Counted from the first letter of the stretch, positions 1 through 10,587 are shown. The stretch: DNA of 64,000 bases from Kocuria flava (GCF_001482365.1 NZ_CP013254.1:2914001-2978000); one strand, 5' to 3'. Notes: generated from the sequence alone by a model not told the origin. Numbers and translations: made by a program.

Positions 1-284
1 TCGGGCACGACGACGGCGCCCAGGGCGGCGAGGCGGCGGGCGTCGTGGCCCTCGAGCACCAGCAGCACGGCCCCGCCCAGCCGCAGCTGCTCGGCCAGGC
101 TCGCGGTGAGCTCCTCGGCGCCCTCGGCCACGAGCACGGCCCGCGCCAGGCCCGTCCGGGCGGCGGCGAGCAGCTCGGCGAGGTCCAGGCAGCGCCGCAC
201 GACCGTCACGGGCCCGTGCAGCCGTTCGAGCCCGTCCACGAGCGGCCAGGTGGACACGCCCAGGGTGACCAGGGGCAGGCTCAC
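1..284 (-). CDS. CpaE/MinD-like protein, N-terminal part (cut by window edge)
   Basis: About 94 N-terminal residues are visible; the rest lies outside the window. The reading begins at a GTG whose bases overlap the TGA of the SAF-domain gene (GTGA overlap), so the two are almost certainly co-translated. The visible part alternates hydrophobic strands and Ala/Leu-rich helices (VTVVRRCLDLAELL, RAVLVAEGA, GGAVLLVLEG). This resembles the receiver-like N-terminal domain of CpaE/MinD-type ATPases, which often follow an SAF-domain CpaB/RcpC protein in actinobacterial Flp/Tad pilus loci. The ATPase domain itself cannot be seen, so the family call is inferred from context and general shape. Confidence 0.5.
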   Translation of the reverse strand, partial: MSLPLVTLGVSTWPLVDGLERLHGPVTVVRRCLDLAELLAAARTGLARAVLVAEGAEELTASLAEQLRLGGAVLLVLEGHDARRLAALGAVVVP

Positions 285-937
285 GAAGTCCGTCCCGCCG
301 GGTTCCACACGAGCGTGACCCGGGCGTCGTTGCCGAGGGCGTCCACGAGCTCCTCCATCGGCCCGTCCTCCACGAGCACGTGCACGACCGTGCCGCCGCC
401 CGCGCCCAGCGCGGTCTGCTCGGCCTCCACGGAGGCGATCTCGGCGGCGGGCAGCAGCAGCCGGGCGGGCTCGAAGCCGCGCCCGGACCGCTGCGGGTCG
501 GCCACCCACACGTCGACCCGGGACCCGGGGCCGGCCTCGTCGGGCAGCGGGTGGTCCACGGCGATGCCCACCGGCTTGCGGTCGAGCCGGTCGGCGTCGG
601 CCAGCGCGGTGCGGGGCAGCAGCTCGCCGCCGGCGATGCGCTGGACGGCGACGGTGCCGGGGTCCGGGGCCGAGGCCGCCGGCAGGTAGCGCTCGGCGGA
701 GTCCTGCAACCGCACGTCGACGGCCACCACGTCCTCCGCCGTGACCTCCTGGCCCACCGCGATGTCCCGGGCGGCGGCCCAGTAGGGCTCCGTGCGGTTG
801 GTGGCGGCCACGACCGCCGCGACCCCGGCGATGGACAGCAGCACCAGCAGCAGGCCGGTGAGCAGCCTCGGGTCCCGCCAGGCGGGCCGCCGGAACCGGG
901 CGCCTCCCGAGTGCGTGTCCCCGACCGTCGCGCTCAT
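281..937 (-). CDS. SAF-domain membrane protein (CpaB/RcpC-like)
   Basis: 218 residues from ATG at 937. A single membrane segment lies near residues 20-45 (LLTGLLLVLLSIAGVAAVVAA) after a short basic cytoplasmic tail. It is followed by an SAF-like domain: AARDIAVGQEVTAEDV, then a GGELLPRTAL stretch. SAF proteins of the CpaB/RcpC type belong to Flp/Tad pilus assembly, where they sit in the membrane with a periplasmic or extracytoplasmic SAF domain. The gene overlaps the next, CpaE-like gene by GTGA, supporting a pilus or secretion operon that continues leftwards. The open frame extends upstream of 937, but that extension is Arg-rich, low-complexity and overlaps the divergent bldC-like gene, so it is unlikely to be translated. 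Confidence 0.75.
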   Translation of the reverse strand: MSATVGDTHSGGARFRRPAWRDPRLLTGLLLVLLSIAGVAAVVAATNRTEPYWAAARDIAVGQEVTAEDVVAVDVRLQDSAERYLPAASAPDPGTVAVQRIAGGELLPRTALADADRLDRKPVGIAVDHPLPDEAGPGSRVDVWVADPQRSGRGFEPARLLLPAAEIASVEAEQTALGAGGGTVVHVLVEDGPMEELVDALGNDARVTLVWNPAGRTS

Positions 938-1196
938 CCGCCGCCCGCCTCCCGTGCTCCGCCGTCGTCTCCCGGCGCACCCCCGGCGCGCACGTCGCCC
1001 ACATTCTGCACGGACCCGGCCGGGCCCGGAACCGGCCGGTGCACAACTGGGGACAGCGCCGTCGCCCCGCGCCCACCGCGCGCGGCACGCCCGCCGCGCG
1101 CGGTGCAGGGGCGCGGCCGCTGTGGACGGGACCCCCGCGGGGGCGTTCGGTGGCAGACTGGGAGCCGGAGTGCACCCACGGACTAGGAGGCGGGGA

Positions 1197-1412
1197 ATGA
1201 CGCAGCAGCGCTTCCTGACCTTGGCGGACGTCGCCGAGATCCTCAACGTCTCGGCCTCGCAGGCCCGGGCGCTCGTGCGCAGCGGGGAGCTGCCCGCCAT
1301 CCAGGTCGGCGGCCGCGGGCAGTGGCGGGTCGAGAAGGTCAAGCTCGAGGAGTACATTACCCGCGGTTACGAACGCACAGCCGAGGCCGTGCGCGCGGGC
1401 TCGCTGGACTGA
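1197..1412 (+). CDS. BldC-like MerR/excisionase-type DNA-binding protein
   Basis: 71 residues from ATG at 1197, preceded by a strong AGGAGG-type ribosome binding site about 6 nt upstream. The protein is a single winged helix-turn-helix: LTLADVAEILNVSASQARALV forms the helices, and LPAIQVGGRGQWRVEKVKLEEYI forms the wing and last helix. This is the architecture of BldC, a small MerR-related regulator known to bind AT-rich direct repeats cooperatively in Streptomyces. It has no effector domain. It is divergent from the SAF-domain gene. A set of 10-bp phased direct repeats lies 0.8 kb downstream (2231-2280) and is a candidate target, although that link is inference. Confidence 0.85.
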   Translation: MTQQRFLTLADVAEILNVSASQARALVRSGELPAIQVGGRGQWRVEKVKLEEYITRGYERTAEAVRAGSLD

Positions 1413-1424
1413 GCCGCCGGCCCC

Positions 1425-1988
1425 TCAGTCCCCCGGGGTCGAGGACACGCACGCCAGGGCCGCGAACGGCAGGCTCCGCACCGCGCGCACGCTCCCGCGC
1501 CGTCGCCAGTCCTCGCCGGGGTGCAGGGCGAGGTCGGCGAAGTCGGCGCCCACCGCGTCGAGGGTGCCGTCGAGCACGCCGGACGGACCGGCCCCGGCGA
1601 GCCGCACGCGCACGCGGGCCCGCGCCCGGGCCAGCGTGCGCAGGGCGTGGCCGAGGCCCAGGCGCAGGGCGAGCACGTCGTCGCCCGGCGCCCACCGGCG
1701 CCCCGGCAGCTCCCACCACACCGGGGCGCCCAGGGGTACGAGGTGCTCCACGTCCCGCTCCGCGAGCTGGACCCACCCGGCCCCCAGGGACACGACCCGC
1801 CCCGCGACGGGGGCCCCGTCCGCCAGCAGGGCCCGCACGGGCTCCCCGTGGCACGCGCGCAGCCGGTCGGCGAGCAGCACCCGGGAGTACTCGGCCCGGG
1901 CCTGCTCCGCGGCCTCCGCCTCGAGCGCCTGCTGACCGGCGGCGGCCAGCTGGGCCTCCATGTCGGCGAACAGCTCGTCCCAGCGCAC
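1425..1988 (-). CDS. Conserved actinobacterial hypothetical protein
   Basis: 187 residues from GTG at 1988, chosen because GAGGAGG lies 6 nt upstream; a longer frame to 2069 has no such site. The N-terminal third (WDELFADMEAQLAAAGQQALEAEAAEQARAEYSRV) looks like an amphipathic, coiled-coil helix. The rest is predicted beta-rich and Arg-rich (RVVSLGAGWVQLAERDVEHLVPLGAPVWWELP). No signal peptide, membrane segment or catalytic motif is visible. It is convergent with the bldC-like gene, leaving only 12 nt between the two stops. Similar proteins are common hypotheticals in Micrococcaceae, but I cannot give a function. Confidence 0.65.
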   Translation of the reverse strand: MRWDELFADMEAQLAAAGQQALEAEAAEQARAEYSRVLLADRLRACHGEPVRALLADGAPVAGRVVSLGAGWVQLAERDVEHLVPLGAPVWWELPGRRWAPGDDVLALRLGLGHALRTLARARARVRVRLAGAGPSGVLDGTLDAVGADFADLALHPGEDWRRRGSVRAVRSLPFAALACVSSTPGD

Positions 1989-2031
1989 CGCGGTCCTCCT
2001 CGTCCGTCGTGTTCCCGCGCACCCCGTCGCG

Positions 2032-2176
2032 GAGCCGCTCACGCTAGGCGGGGCCCCCTGGGCCGTCAAGGACCGCCCCCGCCGCGGAGCCGCCCCCGCC
2101 GGGCGGGCCCCGGTGGACGTCAGGAACCGCGGGCGTCGCGGGGCCGCTCACGCCACGCGGCCGTCGAGGACCGTCC
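2032..2176. repeat. Imperfect direct repeats with a GTCnAGGACCG core
   Basis: A block GCCGCTCACGC...CCGTCAAGGACCG at 2034-2075 recurs as GCCGCTCACGC...CCGTCGAGGACCG at 2142-2173. A third partial copy of the core, GTCAGGAACCG, lies at 2119-2129. Core spacings are 54 and 44 bp. This looks like an old local duplication or a set of degenerate protein sites. Confidence 0.45.
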
Positions 2177-2195
2177 ACGGACCCGGCCGCGGGTC

Positions 2196-2225
2196 TTTAC
2201 ACCCCGGCGCAGACGGTGGTAGCAA
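2196..2225 (+). promoter_or_regulatory. Candidate promoter of the LysM/Rv3235-like genes
   Basis: TTTACA at 2196-2201, an 18-bp spacer, then TAGCAA at 2220-2225. Start of transcription would fall near 2232, which places the phased decamer repeats in the initially transcribed region. Prediction by eye only. Confidence 0.4.
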
Positions 2226-2230
2226 TGCAC

Positions 2231-2280
2231 CACGACGCAAAGAGCATCAAACAGCGTCAAACGTCATCGAACAGCATCAC
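2231..2280 (+). repeat. 10-bp phased direct repeats (possible BldC-type operator)
   Basis: Five consecutive decamers align without gaps: CACGACGCAA, AGAGCATCAA, ACAGCGTCAA, ACGTCATCGA and ACAGCATCAC. The last five bases follow the pattern (A/G)TCAA in most units. The block is far richer in A than its surroundings. A period of about 10 bp puts each unit on the same helix face. BldC of Streptomyces binds direct repeats of this kind as a head-to-tail multimer, and a bldC-like gene ends 0.8 kb away. Confidence 0.6.
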
Positions 2281-2350
2281 AGCGCCGGCGACGGCTCAGC
2301 GGTCCGCGTGGACCCGCCGCTCCCGCCCGTCGGCCCGATCGGGGGACGAG

Positions 2351-3382
2351 ATGACCGGCACGGACCGCCCTGCACGGACGGGACCCGCACACGCCCGTGG
2401 CCCGGGAGCATCCGGGACACCGGTTCCCTGGTGGCCGGTGCTCGCGGTGCCGGTGCTCGGCACGGGACTCGCGGGGTGCGGTGCGGTGCTGCTCGGCGCG
2501 GGCCCCGCCCACGGCCCGCGGGGAGCAGGGGCGATCCTGGGCCTGGCGGCGGCCGCGGCAGGGTGCCTGCTGGTGCTCGCGTGGGCGGTCGCCGCGGCGC
2601 TCGCCCTGCTCGCCGTGCTCGCCCACCACCGCCGCTGGGAGCGCACCGGCCGGGTGTGCCGGCGGCTCTCCCCCGCGCTGCTGCGCCGGGCGGCGGTCGC
2701 GGTGCTGGGGCTGCAGCTGGTCGTGGTCCCGGCCGCCCGGGCGGACGCCGGGCCCTCCCCGTTCTGGCCCGAACCCACCCCGTCCGCCGGCCGCACGGCC
2801 GGGGAGACCGCACCCCCCGGACCCGGGACGGACTCCCCCGCCGGGAGCACGGCGGGGACCGCCGCACCGGAGGGCGCGTCCGGTCCCCCGCCGGGCGGGC
2901 CCCCGGACACCGGCCCGCCGCCGGAGCCGGGTCCCGGCGGGTCCCGGGCGGGCGGGTCCCCGGACGGCGCCCCGCCGTCGGGTTCCGGTCCCGCCGCCCC
3001 GGGTCCCCGTGCGGGCGAGGAGCCCGGGAGCGCCCCGTGGGACCGGCAGGCCGGGGACGCCCCGCAGCAGCCGCACGAGAGCCCCGGCGCCGGCGGCGCC
3101 CGCGGGCCGGAGCAGCTGGGCCGGGACCGCCCGGCACCCGGACTCGCCGCCGGGGACCTCGCGGCCCGGACGGTCGACGGGCTCGTCACGGTCCGGCGCG
3201 GGGACAGCCTGTGGTCCCTCGCCGCGGCCGCGCTCGGCCCCGGTGCCACCGACGCCGAGGTCGCCCGCACCTGGCCCCGCTGGCACGCCCTCAACCGCAC
3301 CGTCCTCGGCGACGACCCCGACCGCCTGCTGCCCGGCCAGCAGCTCGAGGTCCCCGCCGGCCCGCCGTGCCGAGCCCCGTGA
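2351..3382 (+). CDS. Membrane-anchored LysM-domain protein
   Basis: 343 residues from ATG at 2351 (GGGGGA upstream). Order of parts: two hydrophobic segments near residues 27-50 and 60-92 (WWPVLAVPVLGTGLAGCGAVLLGAG; ILGLAAAAAGCLLVLAWAVAAALALLAVLA), then a third near 113-130 ending in PAARADA, which looks like a processing site. A long Pro/Gly/Ser linker occupies residues about 135-270. A C-terminal LysM domain follows (VTVRRGDSLWSLAAAAL ... NRTVLGDDPDRLLPGQQLEVP). LysM binds peptidoglycan N-acetylglucosamine, so the protein probably tethers the membrane to the wall. In Arthrobacter-type genomes such a gene precedes the Rv3235-like gene and faces secA, as here. The linker is low-complexity and its length may vary between strains. 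Confidence 0.75.
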   Translation: MTGTDRPARTGPAHARGPGASGTPVPWWPVLAVPVLGTGLAGCGAVLLGAGPAHGPRGAGAILGLAAAAAGCLLVLAWAVAAALALLAVLAHHRRWERTGRVCRRLSPALLRRAAVAVLGLQLVVVPAARADAGPSPFWPEPTPSAGRTAGETAPPGPGTDSPAGSTAGTAAPEGASGPPPGGPPDTGPPPEPGPGGSRAGGSPDGAPPSGSGPAAPGPRAGEEPGSAPWDRQAGDAPQQPHESPGAGGARGPEQLGRDRPAPGLAAGDLAARTVDGLVTVRRGDSLWSLAAAALGPGATDAEVARTWPRWHALNRTVLGDDPDRLLPGQQLEVPAGPPCRAP

Positions 3383-3420
3383 ACCGCTGCCCTCCCTTCG
3401 CCCGAGTTCCAGGAGACGCC

Positions 3421-3939
3421 ATGAGCACCACCGCAGGTTCCGATCCCGCCGCCCCGACCGTCCCGGCCCCGCGGCCGCCCGTGCCGGCCCGTGCACCCGC
3501 GGCATCCGGCCGGTCCGGCCCGCCCACGGCGCCGGGCGGCTACCGCTGGGGCGCGGCGCGCACCGTCACGGCGGGGCCCGGGGACGAGCAGTCCCGCGTC
3601 GCGGCGCTGGCGCGCTCGATCGGCCAGGCCGCCGTCGAGGTGCTCGGCGGCAGCCGCCCCGCGGCCCAGCTGGCGCGCTGGACCACACCGGAGATCGTGC
3701 AGCGCTTCCAGCTGCGCGCCGAGATGCTGCGGCTGCTCCAGGAGCAGTTCGAGAACAAGCCGCAGCTGCAGGAGCTCCACCGCAACCCGCACGTGCGCCG
3801 GTGCCGGGCCTGCCGGGTGCGCCCCGGCGTCTACGAGGTGGCCCTCGTCGTCGACGAGCCGCGGCGGGCCCGTGCGGTCGCCCTGCGGGTCGAGCGCCTC
3901 GGCCGAGGCTGGTGCGTCACCGAGCTCGAGGTCGGCTGA
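3421..3939 (+). CDS. Rv3235-family protein
   Basis: 172 residues from ATG at 3421 with AGGAG 7 nt upstream. After a Pro/Ala-rich N-terminus (about 45 residues) comes a folded region: VAALARSIGQAAVEVLGGSRPAAQLARWTTPEI, then VRRCRACRVRPGVYEVALVV and a final strand RLGRGWCVTELEVG. This matches the Rv3235 family, cytoplasmic proteins of unknown function that sit beside secA in many actinobacteria. The helical middle and the three-cysteine strand region are visible; no catalytic motif is. It follows the LysM gene by 38 bp and is probably cotranscribed with it. A link to the Sec pathway is suggested only by position. Confidence 0.75.
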   Translation: MSTTAGSDPAAPTVPAPRPPVPARAPAASGRSGPPTAPGGYRWGAARTVTAGPGDEQSRVAALARSIGQAAVEVLGGSRPAAQLARWTTPEIVQRFQLRAEMLRLLQEQFENKPQLQELHRNPHVRRCRACRVRPGVYEVALVVDEPRRARAVALRVERLGRGWCVTELEVG

Positions 3940-3957
3940 GCCCCGGGCGATCGGGGC
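3940..3957 (+). terminator. Short GC hairpin after the Rv3235-like gene
   Basis: GCCCCG at 3940-3945 pairs with CGGGGC at 3952-3957 around a 6-nt loop, directly after the stop codon. Weak by itself. Confidence 0.35.
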
Positions 3958-4109
3958 GCACGGGACGCCGCCGGCCCCGGGCGAACGGACGGGCACCCAC
4001 CGGCCACCGCAGGCCGCCCCGCGGTCCTGCGGCGGCCTCCGCGCCCCCCGCGGGACGCTGCCGCGGATCCCGGCGACGACCCCCGCGACCCTGCGGAGCA
4101 TCCCCGCAG

Positions 4110-4137
4110 GTCCCGGCGGCATCCCGCCGGCCGGGAC
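4110..4137. terminator. Hairpin between the convergent Rv3235-like gene and secA
   Basis: GTCCCGG at 4110-4116 pairs with CCGGGAC at 4131-4137. Inside it CGGC (4117-4120) pairs with GCCG (4126-4129) around a 5-nt loop, leaving one bulged base. A second 7-bp stem (CCTGCGG 4090-4096, CCGCAGG 4104-4110) adjoins it. No T-run is present, as is usual in such GC-rich genomes. Confidence 0.5.
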
Positions 4138-4186
4138 CGCCCTCAGGCCCCGCCGGCGCCCTCGTCGAGCGGAACCCTCCGCCCGG

Positions 4187-6898
<2,712 letters not shown>

Positions 6899-6962
6899 GT
6901 GCAAGCTCCTCGGTGTCTCGTCGGCCGCACCGGAAGAGTTGGGGGTTCCGGCGCCGTCCTCC

Positions 6963-6968
6963 AGTCTA
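6963..6968 (-). promoter_or_regulatory. secA -10 element
   Basis: TAGACT on the minus strand, about 65 nt upstream of the secA start and just beyond the hpf terminator. No clear -35 is visible. Confidence 0.5.
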
Positions 6969-6988
6969 CGGGAGGGGCCCCGGGCGCG

Positions 6989-7022
6989 GACGAGCCCGGC
7001 GGGCCGTGCCGCCGGGCTCGTC
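6989..7022 (-). terminator. Strong hairpin after hpf
   Basis: A perfect 14-bp stem, GACGAGCCCGGCGG (6989-7002) with CCGCCGGGCTCGTC (7009-7022), around a 6-nt loop, 44 nt after the hpf stop. Confidence 0.75.
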
Positions 7023-7065
7023 CGGCGCCGGGTCCGTCCCGGGCGCCGAAGGGTGTGCGGGAGGG

Positions 7066-7752
7066 TCAGCGCGCGGGCTCGGGCTGGTAGGCCCGCACGC
7101 TCTCCTCGGCCTCCTCGCCGTCCGGGCTGAGGCTGATCACGCCGTAGCTCCAGCCCTTGCGGCGGTAGACGGCGGAGGGTTCGCCGGTCTCCCGGTCGAC
7201 GAACAGGAAGAAGTCGTGGCCGACGAGCTCCATGCGGTCCACGGCCTCGTCGACGCTCAGCTCGTCGGCGGGGAAGCGCTTGCGGCGGATCTCGACGGGG
7301 GTGACGGCGTCGGTGAGGCTGACGCTCTGGTCGAACGCGGCGGTCTCCGCCGCCGCGAGCTCCTCGGGGGTGGAGTAGATGGGGCCGGAACTCGGGACCA
7401 CGGGCAGGGTGCCGGTGGCCTCGTGGACTGCCGTGGGGCGGTGCTGCCCGCGGTGCACCTTGCGACGGTCCCGGGCGCGGCGCAGCCGCTCCAGCAGCTT
7501 GCCGTAGGCCTCGTCGAAGGCCGCGAACTTGTCGTCGTTGCGCGCCTCGGCCCGCAGGACGGGACCGCGGCCGGTCACGGTGATCTCGACGCCCATGCCC
7601 TGGTGGCCGGGCAGGTCGTGCTCCTTGGTGACCTTGACATCAATGCGCTGGACCTTGTTGCCCAGCTCCTCGAACTTGACGACCTTCTCGGCGGCGTACT
7701 CCTTGAACCGCTCCGGTACGACGACGTTGCGCCCCATGACGTTCAGTTCCAT
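7066..7752 (-). CDS. hpf: Long-form ribosome hibernation promoting factor
   Basis: 228 residues from ATG at 7752, with GGAGGG 4 nt upstream. The N-terminal domain (residues about 1-105: MELNVMGRNVVVPERFKEYAAEKVVKFEEL) is the ribosome-binding beta-alpha fold that occupies the tRNA and mRNA channel of the 30S subunit. A linker of about 50 residues leads to the C-terminal dimerisation domain (RRKRFPADELSVDEAVDRMELVGHDFFLF...YRRKGWSYGVISL) that drives 100S disome formation in stationary phase. Length and both domains match long HPF, as in Rv3241c, which likewise lies upstream of secA. The 5' region up to comF has a TAACGT-like -10 about 70-80 nt upstream of the start. Confidence 0.93.
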   Translation of the reverse strand: MELNVMGRNVVVPERFKEYAAEKVVKFEELGNKVQRIDVKVTKEHDLPGHQGMGVEITVTGRGPVLRAEARNDDKFAAFDEAYGKLLERLRRARDRRKVHRGQHRPTAVHEATGTLPVVPSSGPIYSTPEELAAAETAAFDQSVSLTDAVTPVEIRRKRFPADELSVDEAVDRMELVGHDFFLFVDRETGEPSAVYRRKGWSYGVISLSPDGEEAEESVRAYQPEPAR

Positions 7753-7855
7753 GATGCCCTCCAGTTCTTCGGGGGTGACGTGGGCGGACGGGCCGCCCAC
7801 CCGGGAGGTCGTGTTGCGTCCCGTGACTCAACGTTAGTCGAATCACACCCGGGGG

Positions 7856-8641
7856 TCACCCGGCCGGCGGCGTGGCGGGAGCCGAATCAGCGGTCGGCGG
7901 AACCGCCGGTGCGCGCACCGCCGCGAGCACCGCCGCGCCCACGACCACCGCCCCGGAGGCGGCCAGCGCGCGCCGGGCCTCGGCCAGCGTCGCCCCGGTC
8001 GTGAGGACGTCGTCGACGACGACGCACCGCCGCCCCGCGGCCACCGCCGCGCGCATCGTGCCCGCCGGGCGCGTGCGGCGGGCCGCGGCCCCGAGCCGCT
8101 TCTGCGCGGGTCCCGCCGGTGCTTCCCGGTTCCGGAGCGCACGGGCCACGACCGTGCCGGCGGGCAGCACCCCGCGGCGTCCTGCCTCGTCCAGGAGCAC
8201 GGCGACGGGGTCGAACCAGCGCCGGCGCAGGGCCGCCGGCGCGGTGGGCACGGGGACGAGCAGGACCGGGCGCCCGTCCGCGGCGGGCGCCTCCCACTGT
8301 GCGGCGCCCGTGTGCAGGGCGGTGGCCAGGCAGGCCGCGAGCACGGGTCCCAGGTCGGTGCGCCCGCCGTTCTTGAAGGCGAGCAGGCACGCGGCCAGCT
8401 CGTGGCCGTAGCGCCCCGCGGCCACGACCGGCAGCGGGGGCTCCAGCAGGGGTGCGGCGGCGGAGACCTCGGCGGGGCGCGCGCAGGAGCGGCGCAGCCG
8501 GGCGCGGCAGCCCCGGCACAGCGGGACCCCCGGGGCGCGGCACACGGCGCACTCGACCGGCACGAGCACCTCGGCGGCCTCGGCCAGGCGGCGGAGGGCG
8601 CGGGCGGCGGTGCGGTCGAGGGCGGCGGGGTCCGGGGGCAC
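7856..8641 (-). CDS. comF: ComF-family phosphoribosyltransferase-like protein
   Basis: 261 residues from GTG at 8641 with GAGGA about 7 nt upstream. N-terminal zinc-ribbon cysteines are visible: CAVCRAPGVPLCRGC, then a further Cys in RRSCARP. A PRTase core follows, with YGHELAACLLAFKNGGR, the partner segment RPVLLVPVPTAPAALRRRWFDPV, and the PRPP-binding loop CVVVDDVLTTGATLAEA. ComF supports DNA uptake in competent bacteria; in actinobacteria such as Rv3242c the role is unclear. It sits between lpqB and hpf on the same strand, the usual actinobacterial order. The last 20 residues are Ala/Pro-rich and probably disordered. Confidence 0.88.
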   Translation of the reverse strand: MPPDPAALDRTAARALRRLAEAAEVLVPVECAVCRAPGVPLCRGCRARLRRSCARPAEVSAAAPLLEPPLPVVAAGRYGHELAACLLAFKNGGRTDLGPVLAACLATALHTGAAQWEAPAADGRPVLLVPVPTAPAALRRRWFDPVAVLLDEAGRRGVLPAGTVVARALRNREAPAGPAQKRLGAAARRTRPAGTMRAAVAAGRRCVVVDDVLTTGATLAEARRALAASGAVVVGAAVLAAVRAPAVPPTADSAPATPPAG

Positions 8642-8724
8642 GGGCCCATCCTCGCCGGCACCGGCGCACCGCGCACCCCGCGCGCCGCGCCTGTGGAGGA
8701 CCGGTGGGCGCGGCCGCGGGCTGC

Positions 8725-8752
8725 CGGTCCCGCCGAGCCCGGGGCGGGACCG
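8725..8752 (-). terminator. Hairpin after lpqB
   Basis: Perfect 10-bp stem CGGTCCCGCC (8725-8734) with GGCGGGACCG (8743-8752), 8-nt loop, about 115 nt after the lpqB stop on the minus strand. Confidence 0.5.
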
Positions 8753-8868
8753 CGCCGACCGGAACGGACCCGCGGGGCCGTGCCCGCCCACCGGCCGCGG
8801 CGCGAGGTCCGGTGCCGGCGGCGGGTCCGCGCCCCGTCGTCGTCCCGCGCCGGCCCCGGCCGGGGCGT

Positions 8869-10587
8869 TCAGCCGGCGAAGGCGGGGTCGCGCACCTCGT
8901 CGTCCTGGGGGGCCCAGGCGCTGCCCGTGAGCATGTGCAGCGTGCCGTCGGCCAGCGCGTAGACCGCGGAGGGGCCGTTGCCGGCGCTGAGCCCGGTCAG
9001 CCCGCCGATGGCGGGCAGCTCCTCGTACTGTCCCGAGACGTCGTAGATCCGGGGGCGCACGGGGTCGGCGCCGCCCAGCGGGGCGGCGACGAACTCGCGG
9101 TCGCTCAGCCACAGGGCGATGTCGGCGTCGACGTCGGCGGCCACCCGGTACGGCTCGTTGAGCCGGCGGGGCGTGCCGTCGCCGTCGCGCACGATCCCGG
9201 CGAGCCACAGCTGCGAGACGCCGTCCTGCTGGGTGACCACGAGCGCACGGGTGCCGCCGCGGGAGACGCGCAGGGAGGTCACGGTGCGCGCCGCGAGCCA
9301 CTGCGCCTCGACCCGCACGGGCTCCCCGCCGCGGGCCGGGGCCCGCACGGCCCGGACCGTCCCGGCGGAGTCGGCGGTCCACACCCAGCCGTGCTCGTCG
9401 AAGCTGGGACGGGTCAGGCCCGTCCCGCTGTAGCGCTCCGCGGGCTGCTCGCCGCGGGCGAGGGTGACCAGCGAGCCGTCGGCGCCGTCGACGACGGCGA
9501 AGTGCTCGGCGGCCGCGTCCATCGCCGGCAGGGACGGCTGGAGCGCGTCGAGGACGGGCAGGCCCGGGACGGGCTCCGTCTGACCGCCCTGGTAGAAGAC
9601 GAGCTGCCGGTCGACCAGCCCGACCTGGCGGGAGGGGACGGTGACCTCGTCGGCGAGCTCCGGCTCCCCCCGTGCGGCGCCGAGCTCGACGGGGGCGCCG
9701 TCGACGACCAGCTCGACGGAGTCGACGGACTCCAGCTGGGCGAGGCTGAGCAGCAGCTGCTCGTGCATCCTGCGGTTGACCTCGAGGTCGGCCGGGTCGA
9801 AGTCCGGCACGCTCAGCTCCACGGTCGCCGTGCCGTCCTGCACGGGCACCGCCGAGCCGGCGAGGGTCGTGCCGGTCGGGAAGGAGGTGCTCACGGCGCC
9901 GCGCAGGTAGGCCGCGGGCCCGTTGAGCAGGGCCCGGACGATCGACGTCGACACCGGGGTGCGCTCCGGGAACCAGCGCGGGTCGACCACCGCGTTGGAC
10001 AGGTCGGGGTCGGCGAAGTAGAGCTCGTGGGGCTCGAAGATGTCCTCGAAGTCCGAGGGGGTCAGCAGCGTGGCGTCGGGGGCCTCGGCGATCCGCCACT
10101 GCCCGTCCACCTGGACGACCTCGAAGTCGAGCACCTCGGTGGAGCCGGCGGGCTTGCGCTCCATGACACCGGTGGCGCCGACGACGGCGGAGACCTCGAC
10201 GTTGAGCCGGTACTGGCCGTCCTCCAGCCGGGGCACGAGCGAGGGCTCGCCCCGGTGCACGAGCGTGCGCGCGTCCGGGTGCCAGGTGGCGGCCAGCTCG
10301 GGGGTCAGGTACTCGCGGGCCACCGAGTAGTCGTCGGCGACCCCGGTGCCGGCCGCGAGGAAGCCCTCCACGACCTGCTCCGGGCCGGCCCCCGGCACGG
10401 GCCCGGCGGGGTCCACGAGGTAGGTGGGGCGGGCCTCGGTGGCCGTGGGGCTGGGCTCCGCGTGGCGGTGCACCGGCCCGGAGCGGGGCATGGCGCCGCA
10501 TCCGGTGACGACCACCCCGAGCACCAGGGCCGTCGCCGCGGCCCCGGTCCTCGCCCGCCGGGCGGCCCGGCCGCTGCGGGCCGTCAC
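8869..10587 (-). CDS. lpqB: Lipoprotein LpqB, partner of MtrAB
   Basis: 572 residues. GTG at 10587 overlaps the mtrB stop (GTGA), so the two are translationally coupled. An Arg-rich start and hydrophobic segment end in the lipobox VVTGC, so Cys near residue 27 should be lipidated and the protein exported to the outer face of the membrane. Residues about 60-200 contain the N-terminal LpqB region (VDPAGPVPGAGPEQVVEGFLAAG). A GerMN domain follows (PERTPVSTSIVRALLNGPA ... ATVELSVPD), then a C-terminal beta-propeller-like part. In mycobacteria LpqB interacts with the MtrB sensor domain and tunes MtrA phosphorylation. Operon order mtrA-mtrB-lpqB is as in Rv3246c-Rv3244c. Confidence 0.93.
   Translation of the reverse strand: MTARSGRAARRARTGAAATALVLGVVVTGCGAMPRSGPVHRHAEPSPTATEARPTYLVDPAGPVPGAGPEQVVEGFLAAGTGVADDYSVAREYLTPELAATWHPDARTLVHRGEPSLVPRLEDGQYRLNVEVSAVVGATGVMERKPAGSTEVLDFEVVQVDGQWRIAEAPDATLLTPSDFEDIFEPHELYFADPDLSNAVVDPRWFPERTPVSTSIVRALLNGPAAYLRGAVSTSFPTGTTLAGSAVPVQDGTATVELSVPDFDPADLEVNRRMHEQLLLSLAQLESVDSVELVVDGAPVELGAARGEPELADEVTVPSRQVGLVDRQLVFYQGGQTEPVPGLPVLDALQPSLPAMDAAAEHFAVVDGADGSLVTLARGEQPAERYSGTGLTRPSFDEHGWVWTADSAGTVRAVRAPARGGEPVRVEAQWLAARTVTSLRVSRGGTRALVVTQQDGVSQLWLAGIVRDGDGTPRRLNEPYRVAADVDADIALWLSDREFVAAPLGGADPVRPRIYDVSGQYEELPAIGGLTGLSAGNGPSAVYALADGTLHMLTGSAWAPQDDEVRDPAFAG

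Larger units (their letters stand above)
1989..2350. other. Intergenic region rich in repeats, upstream of the LysM gene
   Basis: This 362-bp gap contains no gene I can support. It holds imperfect GC-rich repeats (2032-2176), a plausible promoter (2196-2225), and a comparatively A-rich block of 10-bp phased repeats (2231-2280), followed by about 70 bp of GC-rich leader. The open frame running through it into the LysM gene has no ribosome binding site at its upstream start. Confidence 0.6.

Noticed and set aside
938..1357. N-terminal extension of the SAF-domain gene
   Set aside because: The extension overlaps the whole bldC-like gene, is Arg/Ala-rich and has no start signal, while ATG at 937 sits before a proper membrane segment.
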